Part shown: positions 33,437 through 42,362 of the stretch, piece after piece
Position numbering within the stretch: position 1 is the stretch's first letter
Layout: every line of letters starts with the position of its first letter
Assembly (NCBI RefSeq): GCF_036226885.1
Contig: NZ_CP109027.1
Span: 7,068,001-7,132,000, forward strand
Direction of reading: 5' to 3'
Source: Streptomyces sp. NBC_00663
GTDB taxonomy: Bacteria > Actinomycetota > Actinomycetes > Streptomycetales > Streptomycetaceae
DNA: 64,000 nucleotides
The notes under the pieces: model-generated
What the model saw: the letters and a program-made list of their open reading frames with translations, nothing else
Databases searched by the model: none
What the model was told of the DNA's origin: nothing
Made by a program: the position numbers and the translations under genes

Positions 33437-34360
33437 ATGGCCCTCGGAACCGCATCCACCAGGACGGACCGCGCACGCACCGTGCGCGACATCCTCGCCA
33501 CCGGCAAGACCGTGTACTCGTTCGAGTTCTGGGCTCCGAAGACGGAGAAGGGCGAGCGGAACCTGTGGAACGCGCTGCGGCGGGTCGAGGCGGTGGCCCC
33601 CGACTTCGTCTCCGTGACCTACGGCGCCGGCGGCTCCACCCGCGCGGGCACCGTCCGCGCCACCGAGCGGATCGCCGCGGACACCACCCTCACCCCGGTC
33701 GCCCACCTCACGGCGGTCAACCACTCGATCGCCGAGCTGCGCAACATCATCGGTCAGTACGCCGACGCCGGGATCCGCAACATGCTCGCGGTGCGCGGCG
33801 ATCCGCCCGGCGACCCCATGGGCGACTGGGTGCCGCATCCGCAGGGCCTGACGTACGCGGCCGAACTGGTCCGGCTCATCAAGGAGTCGGGTGACTTCTG
33901 CGTCGGCGTCGCCGCCTTCCCCGAGATGCACCCGCGCTCCGGCGACTGGGACACGGACGTCGAGCACTTCGTCGACAAGTGCCGGGCCGGCGCCGACTAC
34001 GCCATCACGCAGATGTTCTTCGAGCCGGATTCCTACCTTCGCCTCCGCGACCGGGTGGCCGCCGCCGACTGCTCCACCCCGGTCATCCCCGAAGTGATGC
34101 CGGTCACGAGTGTGAAGATGCTCGAACGGCTTCCGCAGCTCAGCAACGCGTCGATCCCCTCTGCCCTGAAAGAGCGGATCCTCACAGCAAAAGACGATCC
34201 GGCCGCTGTACGCTCCATCGGTATCGAATTCGCCACCGAGTTCTGTGCGCGGCTGCTGGCCGAGGGAGTGCCCGGACTGCACTTCATCACGCTCAACAAC
34301 TCCACGGCGACGCTGGAAATCTACGAGAACCTGGGCCTGCACCACCCACCGCAGGCCTAG
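33437..34360 (+). CDS. metF: Methylenetetrahydrofolate reductase
   Basis: This 307-residue flavoenzyme reduces 5,10-methylene-THF to 5-methyl-THF for methionine synthesis. It has YSFEFWAPKTEKG, the FAD/folate region VAHLTAVNHS, NMLAVRGDPPGDP, and the catalytic barrel DYAITQMFFEPDSY. The ATG at 33437 follows TAACCT (33425-33430) by 6 nt, indicating leaderless transcription. The repeat-rich region upstream is the likely regulator site. Confidence 0.94.
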   Translation: MALGTASTRTDRARTVRDILATGKTVYSFEFWAPKTEKGERNLWNALRRVEAVAPDFVSVTYGAGGSTRAGTVRATERIAADTTLTPVAHLTAVNHSIAELRNIIGQYADAGIRNMLAVRGDPPGDPMGDWVPHPQGLTYAAELVRLIKESGDFCVGVAAFPEMHPRSGDWDTDVEHFVDKCRAGADYAITQMFFEPDSYLRLRDRVAAADCSTPVIPEVMPVTSVKMLERLPQLSNASIPSALKERILTAKDDPAAVRSIGIEFATEFCARLLAEGVPGLHFITLNNSTATLEIYENLGLHHPPQA

Positions 34361-34416
34361 ACCGGCCGCACGGATATACGACACACTGCGTAGCGGTTAC
34401 TGGGAGAGGGGCGTAC

Positions 34417-35364
34417 ATGGGCTGGACGGTCCTCTACATCGCGTTCGGAGTCGTCGCGCTGTGGTTGCTCGGCGAGGTGCTGCTCCAGTACAAGGCGCGC
34501 CTGCGCTGGCGCCTGCTCGCCTTTGCGGGCTTCGTGGGCGTCGTCCTCGGTGTCCTGATCCCGTCGGTCGTCGTCATCGGACTGGGCGCCATCGCCTTCG
34601 CGATCGGCCAGACCTACGTCACGCTCTCCTTCCGCCGCGGCTTCGAGCAGGGCTGGGCGGTCAATCCGCCGGCGGCCCTGGGCGGGCTGGCCGGCGGCAA
34701 GCGCCGTGAGCGCGGCCGCGAGGAGCCGACCCTGGAGGTCTCCGACCTGGAGGCGACCGACGCCGACTACGGCGACGCGGGCAACTACCGCCAGGACACC
34801 GCCGGTTACGGCGACGACTACGACCGCGACGACGTGTTCACGCCCGCCCGCCCCGCCGCGGCGGCCGAGACCACCGCGGTCTACGAGCCCCAGCCCATGC
34901 CGGACGACACCGGCTCCTACGGCATATACGGCGACACTCCCTACCCGGCGGCGGCCGACGACGGCACCTACGCCGGCCAGGACCAGTACGCGACGGCGGC
35001 CCAGGGCGCCGACCAGAACTACGCCTACGACGGCTACACCGGCTACGACCAGCAGCAGTACGGCTACGACACGACCGGACAGCAGCAGTACGCCGCCTAC
35101 TCCGACCCGTACATCGGCACCCAGACCTACGGTGGCGGGTACGACACCTCCTACGGCGGCCAGCAGCAGTACGGCCAGCAGGCCTACGGCCAGGACCAGT
35201 ACGGCAACCCCACTTACGGCGGCGAGGCCCCGGCCGGCGGTGTCTGGGTCCCGCAGCAGCGCACCGACGACACCTACGGCGGCGAACTCCCGCCGGAGCA
35301 GCCGTACCCCTACCAGGGCAACGGCCAGCAGGGGAACGGCTACGACGAGCAGTACCGCTTCTGA
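34417..35364 (+). CDS. Membrane protein with Tyr/Gln/Gly-rich low-complexity tail
   Basis: This 315-residue protein has two or three hydrophobic segments in the first 75 residues (LYIAFGVVALWLLGEVLL, LLAFAGFVGVVLGVLI, VVVIGLGAIAFAIG), followed by about 220 residues dominated by Tyr, Gln, Gly, Asp and Thr (YDQQQYGYDTTGQQQYAAY, then GGQQQYGQQAYG). The tail is almost certainly disordered and resembles prion-like, phase-separating sequences. The ATG at 34417 has a GGGAGAGGGG ribosome site. Conserved in Streptomyces as far as I recall; the function is unknown. Confidence 0.8.
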   Translation: MGWTVLYIAFGVVALWLLGEVLLQYKARLRWRLLAFAGFVGVVLGVLIPSVVVIGLGAIAFAIGQTYVTLSFRRGFEQGWAVNPPAALGGLAGGKRRERGREEPTLEVSDLEATDADYGDAGNYRQDTAGYGDDYDRDDVFTPARPAAAAETTAVYEPQPMPDDTGSYGIYGDTPYPAAADDGTYAGQDQYATAAQGADQNYAYDGYTGYDQQQYGYDTTGQQQYAAYSDPYIGTQTYGGGYDTSYGGQQQYGQQAYGQDQYGNPTYGGEAPAGGVWVPQQRTDDTYGGELPPEQPYPYQGNGQQGNGYDEQYRF

Positions 35365-35400
35365 GCGACGGTCACCCGGAGCCGGCGGCTTGCGGGGCCG

Positions 35401-36915
35401 TCACTGAGAGCCCCGGAAGTCCGGTCCCTCCACGATCAGCCCGGCGACCAGCGCGCCCGACATGCCCGCGTGCGGGAGACCGCCACCGGGGTGCGACCAG
35501 CCGCCGACGGTGAACAGACCAGGCAGCTCCGTCCGGTTGGAGGGGTGCAGCAGCCGCCCCTCGGCCGCGGCGAGAGCCGGGGCCGGTACCGCGCCGCCCT
35601 CCGAGCCGGTGGCGTCCGCGATGTCGGCCGGGATGCGTACCTCACGCCAGAGAAGGCGCTCGCGCAGGTCCGGTACGGCCCGCTCGGCGGCGGTGATGAG
35701 CTTGTCCGCGTGGTCGGCGAAGACCTCGGACTCCGGCCGGTCGCCGCCGGGGTGGGCGGGCACCGTCGCGGTGAGGGTGACGGCCTCGTGGTCGAGGTCC
35801 GGGACCAGGGCGGGGTCGTCGGGCCGCAGGACGGTGAGTGTGGGGCGCGCGTCGAGACCCGAGGGCGAGCCGAACAGCAGGGACAGCTCACGCTGCCGGT
35901 CCTCCGCGTGCACGACCGTCTTGTGTGCCACGCCCTTCGGGCGTCCACCACGCAGCGCCAGCAGCACCGTCAGACGGCTCGGCAGCCCGCCTCGCGGCGG
36001 GATCTGACCGTCGGCCCGGACCGCTGAGCCACGCACACAACGGCTCAGCACCTCGGGAGCGACCCCGGCGACGACGAACTCCGCCTCCACCACCGAACCG
36101 TCGCCCAGCTCCAGCCCGGCCGCCCGGCCGTCCTTCTCCAGCACCCCGGTGACCTCGGCCCCGAAGTGGAACTCCACCCGGCGCGCCACACACCGCTCGT
36201 ACACCGCGCGCGCCAACTCCCGCATACCGCCGCGGACATACCAGGTCCCGAAGGCGTGCTCCATGTACGGCAGCACCGCGGCGCTCGCCGGGGCGGTGCC
36301 CGGGTCGAGGCCGTACGCCAGCGCGTAGCCGTCCAGCAGCGCGGCCAGCCGGGGGTCGCGCAGCTCCCAGGCGCCGATCTCGGCGAGGAGAGCGGCGCGG
36401 CGGGTGCGCAGCAGCTTCTTGTGGGGGACCGACGGGTAGGGCTCGCGGTCGGCCAGCACCGACCAGTTGGGCCACAGCGGCTCCTCCAGGAGCGGCCGGC
36501 GCGTACGGTCCCAGGCCTCGCGGGCCCGGACCAGGAAGTCGCCCCAGCGGTCGCCGGCCCCCGCGCCGAGCGCTTCGTCCAGCGCCGCCACCACGCCCGC
36601 GCGGGACGCGTTCGGCAGGGCGACCTCGGTGCCGTCCGCGAAGAGGTGCCGCGACGACGGGTCGACCTGGACCAGCTCGACGACCGACTCCAGCGGCTCC
36701 TTGCCGGTCTTGACGAACAGGTCGCGGTAGACGGCGGGCAGCGGCAGCAGTCCCGGGCCGGTGTCGAAGGCGAATCCGTCGCGCTCGAAGCGGCGCAGCG
36801 CACCGCCGTACGTCTGCGTACGCTCGTACACCGCCACCCGGTGGCCCGCGACGGCCAGCCGGGCAGCGGCCGCCATCGCGCCCATCCCGGCGCCGATCAC
36901 CGCAATCCGTGCCAT
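35401..36915 (-). CDS. Phytoene desaturase-like FAD oxidoreductase
   Basis: This 504-residue protein has an N-terminal FAD motif IAVIGAGMGAMAAAARLAVAGH, a CrtI-like FDTGPGLLPLP segment and a C-terminal LFTVGGWSHPGGGLPHAGMSG, the carotenoid-desaturase/retinol-saturase pattern. No crt synthase or cyclase lies nearby, so carotenoid activity is not proven. The ATG at 36915 follows TAAAGT (36923-36928) by 7 nt, the leaderless spacing, ruling out a longer frame to 36939. Confidence 0.85.
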   Translation of the reverse strand: MARIAVIGAGMGAMAAAARLAVAGHRVAVYERTQTYGGALRRFERDGFAFDTGPGLLPLPAVYRDLFVKTGKEPLESVVELVQVDPSSRHLFADGTEVALPNASRAGVVAALDEALGAGAGDRWGDFLVRAREAWDRTRRPLLEEPLWPNWSVLADREPYPSVPHKKLLRTRRAALLAEIGAWELRDPRLAALLDGYALAYGLDPGTAPASAAVLPYMEHAFGTWYVRGGMRELARAVYERCVARRVEFHFGAEVTGVLEKDGRAAGLELGDGSVVEAEFVVAGVAPEVLSRCVRGSAVRADGQIPPRGGLPSRLTVLLALRGGRPKGVAHKTVVHAEDRQRELSLLFGSPSGLDARPTLTVLRPDDPALVPDLDHEAVTLTATVPAHPGGDRPESEVFADHADKLITAAERAVPDLRERLLWREVRIPADIADATGSEGGAVPAPALAAAEGRLLHPSNRTELPGLFTVGGWSHPGGGLPHAGMSGALVAGLIVEGPDFRGSQ

Positions 36916-36969
36916 GCCTGCGACTTTATCGGCCGCCACTGACAGCCCGGGCCGTGGGCCGGTGTGACG

Positions 36970-37587
36970 TCACCAGCCCGGTGGGTGGCCCGAGCGGCCC
37001 GCGAGCCGTCTCTCCTCCCGGCGTTGGGCCCGGCGCCGCAGGAAGCGCCGGATCCGGGAGATCAGGAAGATCAGTATCACCAGCCCGCCGAGCAGCAGCA
37101 CGGCCGCGATGATCGCCGCCGCCTGCGGGTTGAAGATCGCGAAGGTGACGATGCCGCCGACGCCGAGATCCTCGGCCAGGCTCACGATCACATTGCTGAA
37201 CGGCTCCGGCGAGGTGTTGACCGCCATCCGCGTCCCGGCCTTGACCGCATGGCTGGCCAGTGCCGTCGAACCGCCGACCAGTCCCGCGACGACGTCGTTG
37301 AGCGAGCCGCTCTGACCGGCCAGCACCGCGCCGACCCAGGCTCCTGCCGCCGGGCGGATCACCGTGTGCACGGAGTCCCACGCCGAGTCGACGTACGGGA
37401 TCTTGTCCGCGACCGCCTCGCACAGGAACAGCACGCCCGCTGTGACGAGCACCTCAGGGCGCTGCAAGGCCGCGGGGACGTCGTCGCTCAGCCCGGTGGA
37501 GCCGAAGACGCCGAGCAGCAGCACGACGGCGTACGCGTTGATTCCGCTGGCCCAGCCGCTGGTGAAGACGAGAGGGAGTACCGACAC
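36970..37587 (-). CDS. DUF4126 membrane protein
   Basis: This 205-residue protein has a DUF4126 domain: LPLVFTSGWASGINAYAVVLLLG, DSVHTVIRPAAGAWVGAVLAG and a final hydrophobic segment AAIIAAVLLLGGLVILIFLI followed by an Arg-rich tail. The GTG at 37587 lies 7 nt after TACGAT (37595-37600). Function unknown. Confidence 0.82.
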   Translation of the reverse strand: MSVLPLVFTSGWASGINAYAVVLLLGVFGSTGLSDDVPAALQRPEVLVTAGVLFLCEAVADKIPYVDSAWDSVHTVIRPAAGAWVGAVLAGQSGSLNDVVAGLVGGSTALASHAVKAGTRMAVNTSPEPFSNVIVSLAEDLGVGGIVTFAIFNPQAAAIIAAVLLLGGLVILIFLISRIRRFLRRRAQRREERRLAGRSGHPPGW

Positions 37588-37990
37588 GGACGCGATCGTA
37601 ACCAGTGGGCGACGGGGCGTCCTGGGCCTGAGTGCGCAGGTCTGAGTATCCGTACCTAGTGGGCGAGATGAGTACGCGCGCGGATGGGGGCCGACCTGCG
37701 TGAACGAGAGAGTGGAGCCACGGAGACGGGGAACGGCTCCGGAACCGGCGACACGGGGCGCCGGAATCGGAGCCGCCCCTGATCCGCTCCTTCCGCCGGC
37801 GGAAGTCGGCGGGAGCGAGGCACGGGGGCCCGGGGGAACGACCGAACGGGGGTCCAACGGGGGACACGGGGGAAAAGGGAAAACGGGGGAGCACGAGAAG
37901 GCGCCGGTTCGAGGTGGCCCGCGGGGGACGCGGCCACAGCGGACCGGCGCTTTCGTGTCTACGCGCGCGTACCCGTACTTGCGCGGCGGC
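37588..37990. other. Intergenic region with G-run island
   Basis: These 403 bases lie between DUF4126 and the TetR gene (both minus). I see no supported gene; open frames here lack ribosome sites and sensible composition. Seven G-runs of 3-5 G lie between 37824 and 37889 on the plus strand (37824-37828, 37832-37836, 37848-37852, 37859-37863, 37868-37872, 37877-37879, 37885-37889), enough for G-quadruplex formation. Confidence 0.55.
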
Positions 37991-38608
37991 TCATCCCCGG
38001 CCGCTCACCCGGCCCTGGAGCAGCCGCGACAGCGCCGAGTGGACGTCGTCCAGGGAGCGCTCCGACTGGAACGCCTTCCAGTCGAGCGCGGCGACCAGCA
38101 CCATGCCGACGAGGGCCGACGCGGTCAGGGAGACGTCGATGGCCTCATGGAACTCGCCGTTGTCGATGCCCTCGCGCAGCACGTCCTCGACGACCGCCAC
38201 CGCCTGCTGACGGACCACCAGGAGGGTGGACTGCCAGGCCCGGTTGGTGCGCCACAGCTCGGCCACGTACAGCTGGGTGAAGGCCGGGTAGCGGTCGATG
38301 AAGACCAGGCCGGCCCGGATCATCGCGTCCAGGGCGTCCGTCTTGCTGCCGCCGTCCCGGGCGGTCCGTTCCGCCGCCTCCCGGAGGGACGCGGTGAGCA
38401 GGCCCACACCGTGCCGCAGCAGCTCCTCGAAGAGGACGGACTTGCTCGCGAAGTTGTAGTAGACGGTGCCCTTCGCGACCCCGGCCCGCTCCGCGATCTC
38501 GTCGACGGTCGTGGCGGAGAAGCCCTGCTCGGCGATGAGGGTGACGGCCGCCTCGTAGAGCTTCTGCCGGGTGGCCTCGCGGCGCGTGCTGCCGCTGCTG
38601 CTTTCCAT
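37991..38608 (-). CDS. TetR-family transcriptional regulator
   Basis: This 205-residue regulator has an N-terminal TetR helix-turn-helix (GFSATTVDEIAERAGVAKGTVYYNFASK) and a helical ligand-binding half. It lies 44 bases after the YhgE-like gene on the same strand, so the ABC-like gene, YhgE-like gene and tetR probably form one operon controlled by the 32-bp palindrome at 41460-41491. The ATG at 38608 gives the normal family length. Confidence 0.88.
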   Translation of the reverse strand: MESSSGSTRREATRQKLYEAAVTLIAEQGFSATTVDEIAERAGVAKGTVYYNFASKSVLFEELLRHGVGLLTASLREAAERTARDGGSKTDALDAMIRAGLVFIDRYPAFTQLYVAELWRTNRAWQSTLLVVRQQAVAVVEDVLREGIDNGEFHEAIDVSLTASALVGMVLVAALDWKAFQSERSLDDVHSALSRLLQGRVSGRG

Positions 38609-38652
38609 GGCCCCGATTGTCACAGCAACCGTGGGCCCGTCGGTCGTCGAGG

Positions 38653-40737
38653 TCACAGGCTCAGCTCCGGGTGCAGCCGGTCGAGCGTCCACACCTGGCG
38701 TCGGCGGGCCGACAGGGCGGTCAGTGCGAGAGCGCCCGCGGTGAAGGCGGTGAGCACCACGCACGCGTGCCACACCGGACCGAGACCGCCGCCCGTGATG
38801 AGCCGGCGTAGCGCCTCGACGACGTAACTCATCGGCAGGAAGGGGTGGAGCGCGTTGAAGAAGCCCGGGCTCGTCTGCACGGGGTAGGTGCCGCCCGCGG
38901 AGGTCAGCTGGAGCATCAGGAAGGCGAGGACGAGGATCCGGCCCGCCGCCCCGAAGCGGGCGTTCAGCCACTGCACGATCGCCGCGAAGCACGCCGTGAC
39001 CAGGAACAGGAAGCCCACCGTCCCGGCCGCCCGCACCATCTGGAGGCCGATCGCCCAGTGCAGCACCGACATCAGGGCGACCGTCTGGAGCACTCCGACG
39101 GCCACCACCGGCAGCCAGCCGGCCAGCGCGATCCGCCACGCGGGGGCGCCCGCCGCGAGCGCGCGCCGGTTCATCGGCGCCACCAGCATGTACGCCACCA
39201 TCGCGCCCACCCACAGGGACAGCGGGATGAAGTACGGGGCGAAGCCGGTGCCGTAGTTGGGCGCCTTGTGGAGGTCCCTGGAGACGAGGTGGACCGGGTC
39301 GGCCATGACGCCGGTGCGCTGGTCGCGGTCAGCCTTGTCGTAGTCGGGGATCTGGCCGGCGCCGTCGTGCAGTCCGTCGGAGAGCTTCCCGGTGCCGTCG
39401 ACGAGCTTGTACATGCCGCCGTTGAGGTCCTCGGCGCCCGTCTTGAGCTGGCCGACCCCCTCGTCCAGGTCGCCGGCGCCGGTCTTGGCCGTGCCGAGCC
39501 CGGTGTGGAGGGTCTTGGCGCCCGCGGCGACCTTGCCCGCGCCCTCGTTCAACTTGTTGATCTTGGAGACGGCGTCGTCGAGGTCCTCGGAGAGGTTCGG
39601 CGCCCGGTCGGCGAGAGCCTGGGCCTGCTCCTGGAGGGTCGCCAGGTTCTTGTCGAGCTTCTTCAGATCGCCGTCCTGGTCGTCCACGAGGGTGTTCACG
39701 TCGTCCGCGATCGTCGCCACGTCCGCGGCGGCGTCCTTGGCCTTCTTCAGGTCGGCGCAGGCCCCGTCCGGCAGGACCGGGTTCTCGCAGCGCGCCTTGT
39801 AGACGTCGTCCAGGGTGTCGGAGGCCGTGTGGGCGCCCTTGGCGGCGACCGGAGCCGTCTTCACCAGGGTGTCGAGGTTGTCGCGGATCGCCCCTGCGGA
39901 GTCCGCGACGAGCTGGGCGGTGTCGCCGATCGTCTTCTCGTTGTCCTTGAGGAACGGGCCCACCTTCTCCGCGACCCCGTTGACCTTGTCGGCGAGGGTC
40001 TGGGTGCCCTCGGAGACCTTCTCCGAGCCGTCCTGGAGGTCGCCCGCGCCCTTGTCGAGCTTCTTGAGCCCCTTGGACAGCTTGCCGCTGCCGCTCTTGG
40101 CGTCCTTGAGGCCGTCGGCGAGGTCCTTGGAGCCCTTCTCGGCCTTGGCCGTGCCGGTCTCCAGCTTGTCGGCGCCCTTGGCGGCCTTGACCGTCGCGCC
40201 GTGGATGTCGGAGAAGGAGATGAAGATCTGGTCCAGGAAGGACCGCGAGGCCTTCGTGGACGCGGCCTGACGCACCTCGCTGAAGACCGTGCGCGAGATC
40301 TGCCCGACGATGTAGTTGTTCGCGTCGTTGGTCCTGACCTGGAGCGCCCCGGTCTCGGGGGAGTCGCCCGCGCTGGAGGCGATGCGCTCGCTGAAGTCGG
40401 TCGGCATGGTCAGCGACAGGTAGTACGTGCCGTCCTCGACGCCCGCGCGCGCGTCGGCGGCGCTCACCTCGTGCCAGTCGAAGACGTCGCTTTCGCGCAG
40501 CCCCTTCGTGATGTCGGCGCCCGCGGTGATCTTCTTCCCGTCGGCGGTCGCCCCCTTGTCGGCGTTCACGAGCGCCACCGGGATGCGGTCGAGCCGGCCG
40601 TACGGGTCCCAGAACGACCACAGGTACAGGGCGCCGTACAGCAGCGGCAGCACCAGCAGCGCGACCAGGGCGGCGCGCGGCAGCCTGCCCCGGCCGAAGC
40701 GCCGGAGCTCAAGCGCGGCCAGTCGCGGCGAGCGCAT
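38653..40737 (-). CDS. YhgE/Pip-domain ABC-2-type membrane protein
   Basis: This 694-residue protein has one N-terminal membrane segment (ALVALLVLPLLYGALYLW), a large extracellular part with a repeated Gly/Leu/Lys heptad-like coiled region (KGLKKLDKGAGDLQDGSEKV), and five or six C-terminal membrane segments, the YhgE/Pip (phage infection protein, ESX/MmpL accessory-like) architecture. Such proteins work with an ABC ATPase, here encoded immediately upstream and overlapping by 29 bases. Substrate unknown. Confidence 0.87.
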   Translation of the reverse strand: MRSPRLAALELRRFGRGRLPRAALVALLVLPLLYGALYLWSFWDPYGRLDRIPVALVNADKGATADGKKITAGADITKGLRESDVFDWHEVSAADARAGVEDGTYYLSLTMPTDFSERIASSAGDSPETGALQVRTNDANNYIVGQISRTVFSEVRQAASTKASRSFLDQIFISFSDIHGATVKAAKGADKLETGTAKAEKGSKDLADGLKDAKSGSGKLSKGLKKLDKGAGDLQDGSEKVSEGTQTLADKVNGVAEKVGPFLKDNEKTIGDTAQLVADSAGAIRDNLDTLVKTAPVAAKGAHTASDTLDDVYKARCENPVLPDGACADLKKAKDAAADVATIADDVNTLVDDQDGDLKKLDKNLATLQEQAQALADRAPNLSEDLDDAVSKINKLNEGAGKVAAGAKTLHTGLGTAKTGAGDLDEGVGQLKTGAEDLNGGMYKLVDGTGKLSDGLHDGAGQIPDYDKADRDQRTGVMADPVHLVSRDLHKAPNYGTGFAPYFIPLSLWVGAMVAYMLVAPMNRRALAAGAPAWRIALAGWLPVVAVGVLQTVALMSVLHWAIGLQMVRAAGTVGFLFLVTACFAAIVQWLNARFGAAGRILVLAFLMLQLTSAGGTYPVQTSPGFFNALHPFLPMSYVVEALRRLITGGGLGPVWHACVVLTAFTAGALALTALSARRRQVWTLDRLHPELSL

Positions 40738-41434
40738 CGGCCTTCTCCTTCCCCTCGGTGGACACCTTCACCACGCCGTCCGGGGCCTCGCTGCACACGG
40801 CCACGACGGTGGTCCCGGCCTCGGTGAGCGACCTCAGCAGCGCCCAGACCTCGGCCCGTTCGGCGTCCGACAGCTTCAGATCGGTGTCGTCGACGCCGAG
40901 CAGCTTCGGACGTCCGATGAGGGCGAGGGCGAGGGACAGCCGCAGCGCCTCCAGCCGCTCCAGATCGCGTACGGCGGTCCGGGAGCCCTTGGGCAGGGCC
41001 TCCCGGTCGAGGCCGGCGGCGGTCAGGGCGGTGTCGATCCGCAGTCTGGCCTCGTCGGTGCGCTCCGCGCGGGGCCGCAGCAGCGCACGCAGGGAGTCCC
41101 CGAACCGGTGCTGGAGCAGGGCCCGCTCCCGCAGGTGCTCCGCGACGGTGAGGGCCGGGTCGAGGTCGGTGACGCCGGCGACATGCGCGACGGCGCTCAT
41201 CCGCCGCACCGCCCCGAGCTGCTTGGGCAGCCGTGCCCCGCCCACGGCCGCCGTCCCCTCGGTGGCCTTCATCCGCCCGGTGAGCGCGAGCAGCAGACAT
41301 GTGCGGCCGGTCCCCGACGGGCCCTCGACCGCGATGAGCGAGCCGGGCTCGGCCTCGAAGGTGATCCCGCGGAAGGCCCACCCCCGTGGCCCCTTGAGCC
41401 CGAGGCCCTCGGCTGTGACGACGACTCCGTCCAC
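40709..41434 (-). CDS. ABC-type ATPase partner of the YhgE-like protein
   Basis: This 241-residue nucleotide-binding protein has Walker A GPSGTGRT and a Walker B-like KLLGVDDTDLKL. The ABC signature (LSGGQ) is degenerate (LERLEALRLSLALAL), so catalytic strength is uncertain. The GTG at 41434 has AGGGGG upstream; a longer frame to 41515 covers the operator and is rejected. It overlaps the YhgE-like gene by 29 bases and is the operon's first gene. Confidence 0.82.
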   Translation of the reverse strand: MDGVVVTAEGLGLKGPRGWAFRGITFEAEPGSLIAVEGPSGTGRTCLLLALTGRMKATEGTAAVGGARLPKQLGAVRRMSAVAHVAGVTDLDPALTVAEHLRERALLQHRFGDSLRALLRPRAERTDEARLRIDTALTAAGLDREALPKGSRTAVRDLERLEALRLSLALALIGRPKLLGVDDTDLKLSDAERAEVWALLRSLTEAGTTVVAVCSEAPDGVVKVSTEGKEKADALAATGRA

Positions 41435-41459
41435 AGCCCACCCCCTGAGTGTTGAAGCG

Positions 41460-41491
41460 AGTTTTTGAACTGACTGGTCAGTGCAAAAACT
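41460..41491. promoter_or_regulatory. 32-bp palindromic operator (TetR type)
   Basis: AGTTTTTG-A-ACTGAC, a 2-base centre, then GTCAGT-G-CAAAAACT: 14 of 15 arm positions pair. It lies 26 bases before the ABC-like gene start. The length and the GACTGGTC core fit a TetR-family dimer or pair of dimers, most simply the TetR encoded at the operon's end. Confidence 0.72.
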
Positions 41492-41605
41492 AACCCGAAC
41501 CTTCGATCGAAGCAAAAGCCCAGGTCAGAACGGATTGTCAGTGGCATACCTCACGATGGGCACATACGGCCACAACGCCGTCACGCAGACGACAGGAGGT
41601 TCGTC

Positions 41606-42175
41606 ATGGCCACCTACCACGCAGCAGCCGCCCGTCGGCGCCGCGCCACCGGCCCTGCCCCCTCACTGACCGGACCGGCGAGCGACGTACACCCCGTGCT
41701 GCGCCGGACCACGGCCCCGCCCGCCGCCCTCGACCTGCTCGCCCAGGCCCGTGCCGGACTCGACGAGGCCGCCGTCCTGGAAACCCCGAACGAGCGCTAT
41801 GCGACGGCGCATCTCGCCGCCCTGCGCACCGCCGCCGCCGTCCTCGCCGCGCGCGGACGTCCGGAGCCGACCCCCCGACGCCGGGCCAAGATCCGGAGCG
41901 CCTGGGAAGTGCTCCCCGAGATAGCGCCCGAGCTCGCCGAGTGGAGCGCGCTCTTCGCCGCCGGGGCCCGCCGCCGCGCCCGGGCCGAGGCCGGCATCCA
42001 GGGCGCGGCCTCCCGCCGGGACGCCGACGACCTCATACGCGACGTGGCGATGTTCCTGCGCCTCGTCGAGCGGATGCTGGTCCTCCAGCCGGTCCTGCCT
42101 CAGCCCCGCCAGGACACGGACCACCCGGACCCCGACGACCACCCAGAGAGCAGGGACATGCCGGACGCGGGGTGA
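41606..42175 (+). CDS. SAV_6107-like HEPN-domain protein
   Basis: This 189-residue helical protein resembles the SAV_6107 family with a HEPN-type domain. The middle (ALDLLAQARAGLDEA, ERYATAHLAALRTAAAVLAARG) is a helical bundle. The canonical HEPN ribonuclease RX4-6H motif is not obvious, so activity is doubtful. The ATG at 41606 has an AGGAGG site. No toxin or antitoxin partner is seen. Confidence 0.75.
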   Translation: MATYHAAAARRRRATGPAPSLTGPASDVHPVLRRTTAPPAALDLLAQARAGLDEAAVLETPNERYATAHLAALRTAAAVLAARGRPEPTPRRRAKIRSAWEVLPEIAPELAEWSALFAAGARRRARAEAGIQGAASRRDADDLIRDVAMFLRLVERMLVLQPVLPQPRQDTDHPDPDDHPESRDMPDAG

Positions 42176-42362
42176 ACCCCGTCGACGAGCCTCGCGGTCC
42201 ACCGAAGACAGTGCGCGGCTCAGGACTCGGTCGGTGATGACTCGCTTCGCCGCCCATTAGGGTGGAGGCGCCTGAAACCCTCGCCTTCCGCACCCCGGGC
42301 GGGGAGGGTGCCCGTTCGCTCCGCCGTGCATGAGGCGGTGCCGCGCCGAGGAGTCAACTGCC

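Noticed and set aside
37656..37937. Minus-strand Pro/Arg-rich open frame in the 403-base gap
   Set aside because: No ribosome site, biased composition, and it runs opposite the G-run island.
41606..42175. HEPN toxin of a toxin-antitoxin pair
   Set aside because: No clear RX4-6H ribonuclease motif and no partner nucleotidyltransferase or antitoxin gene nearby.
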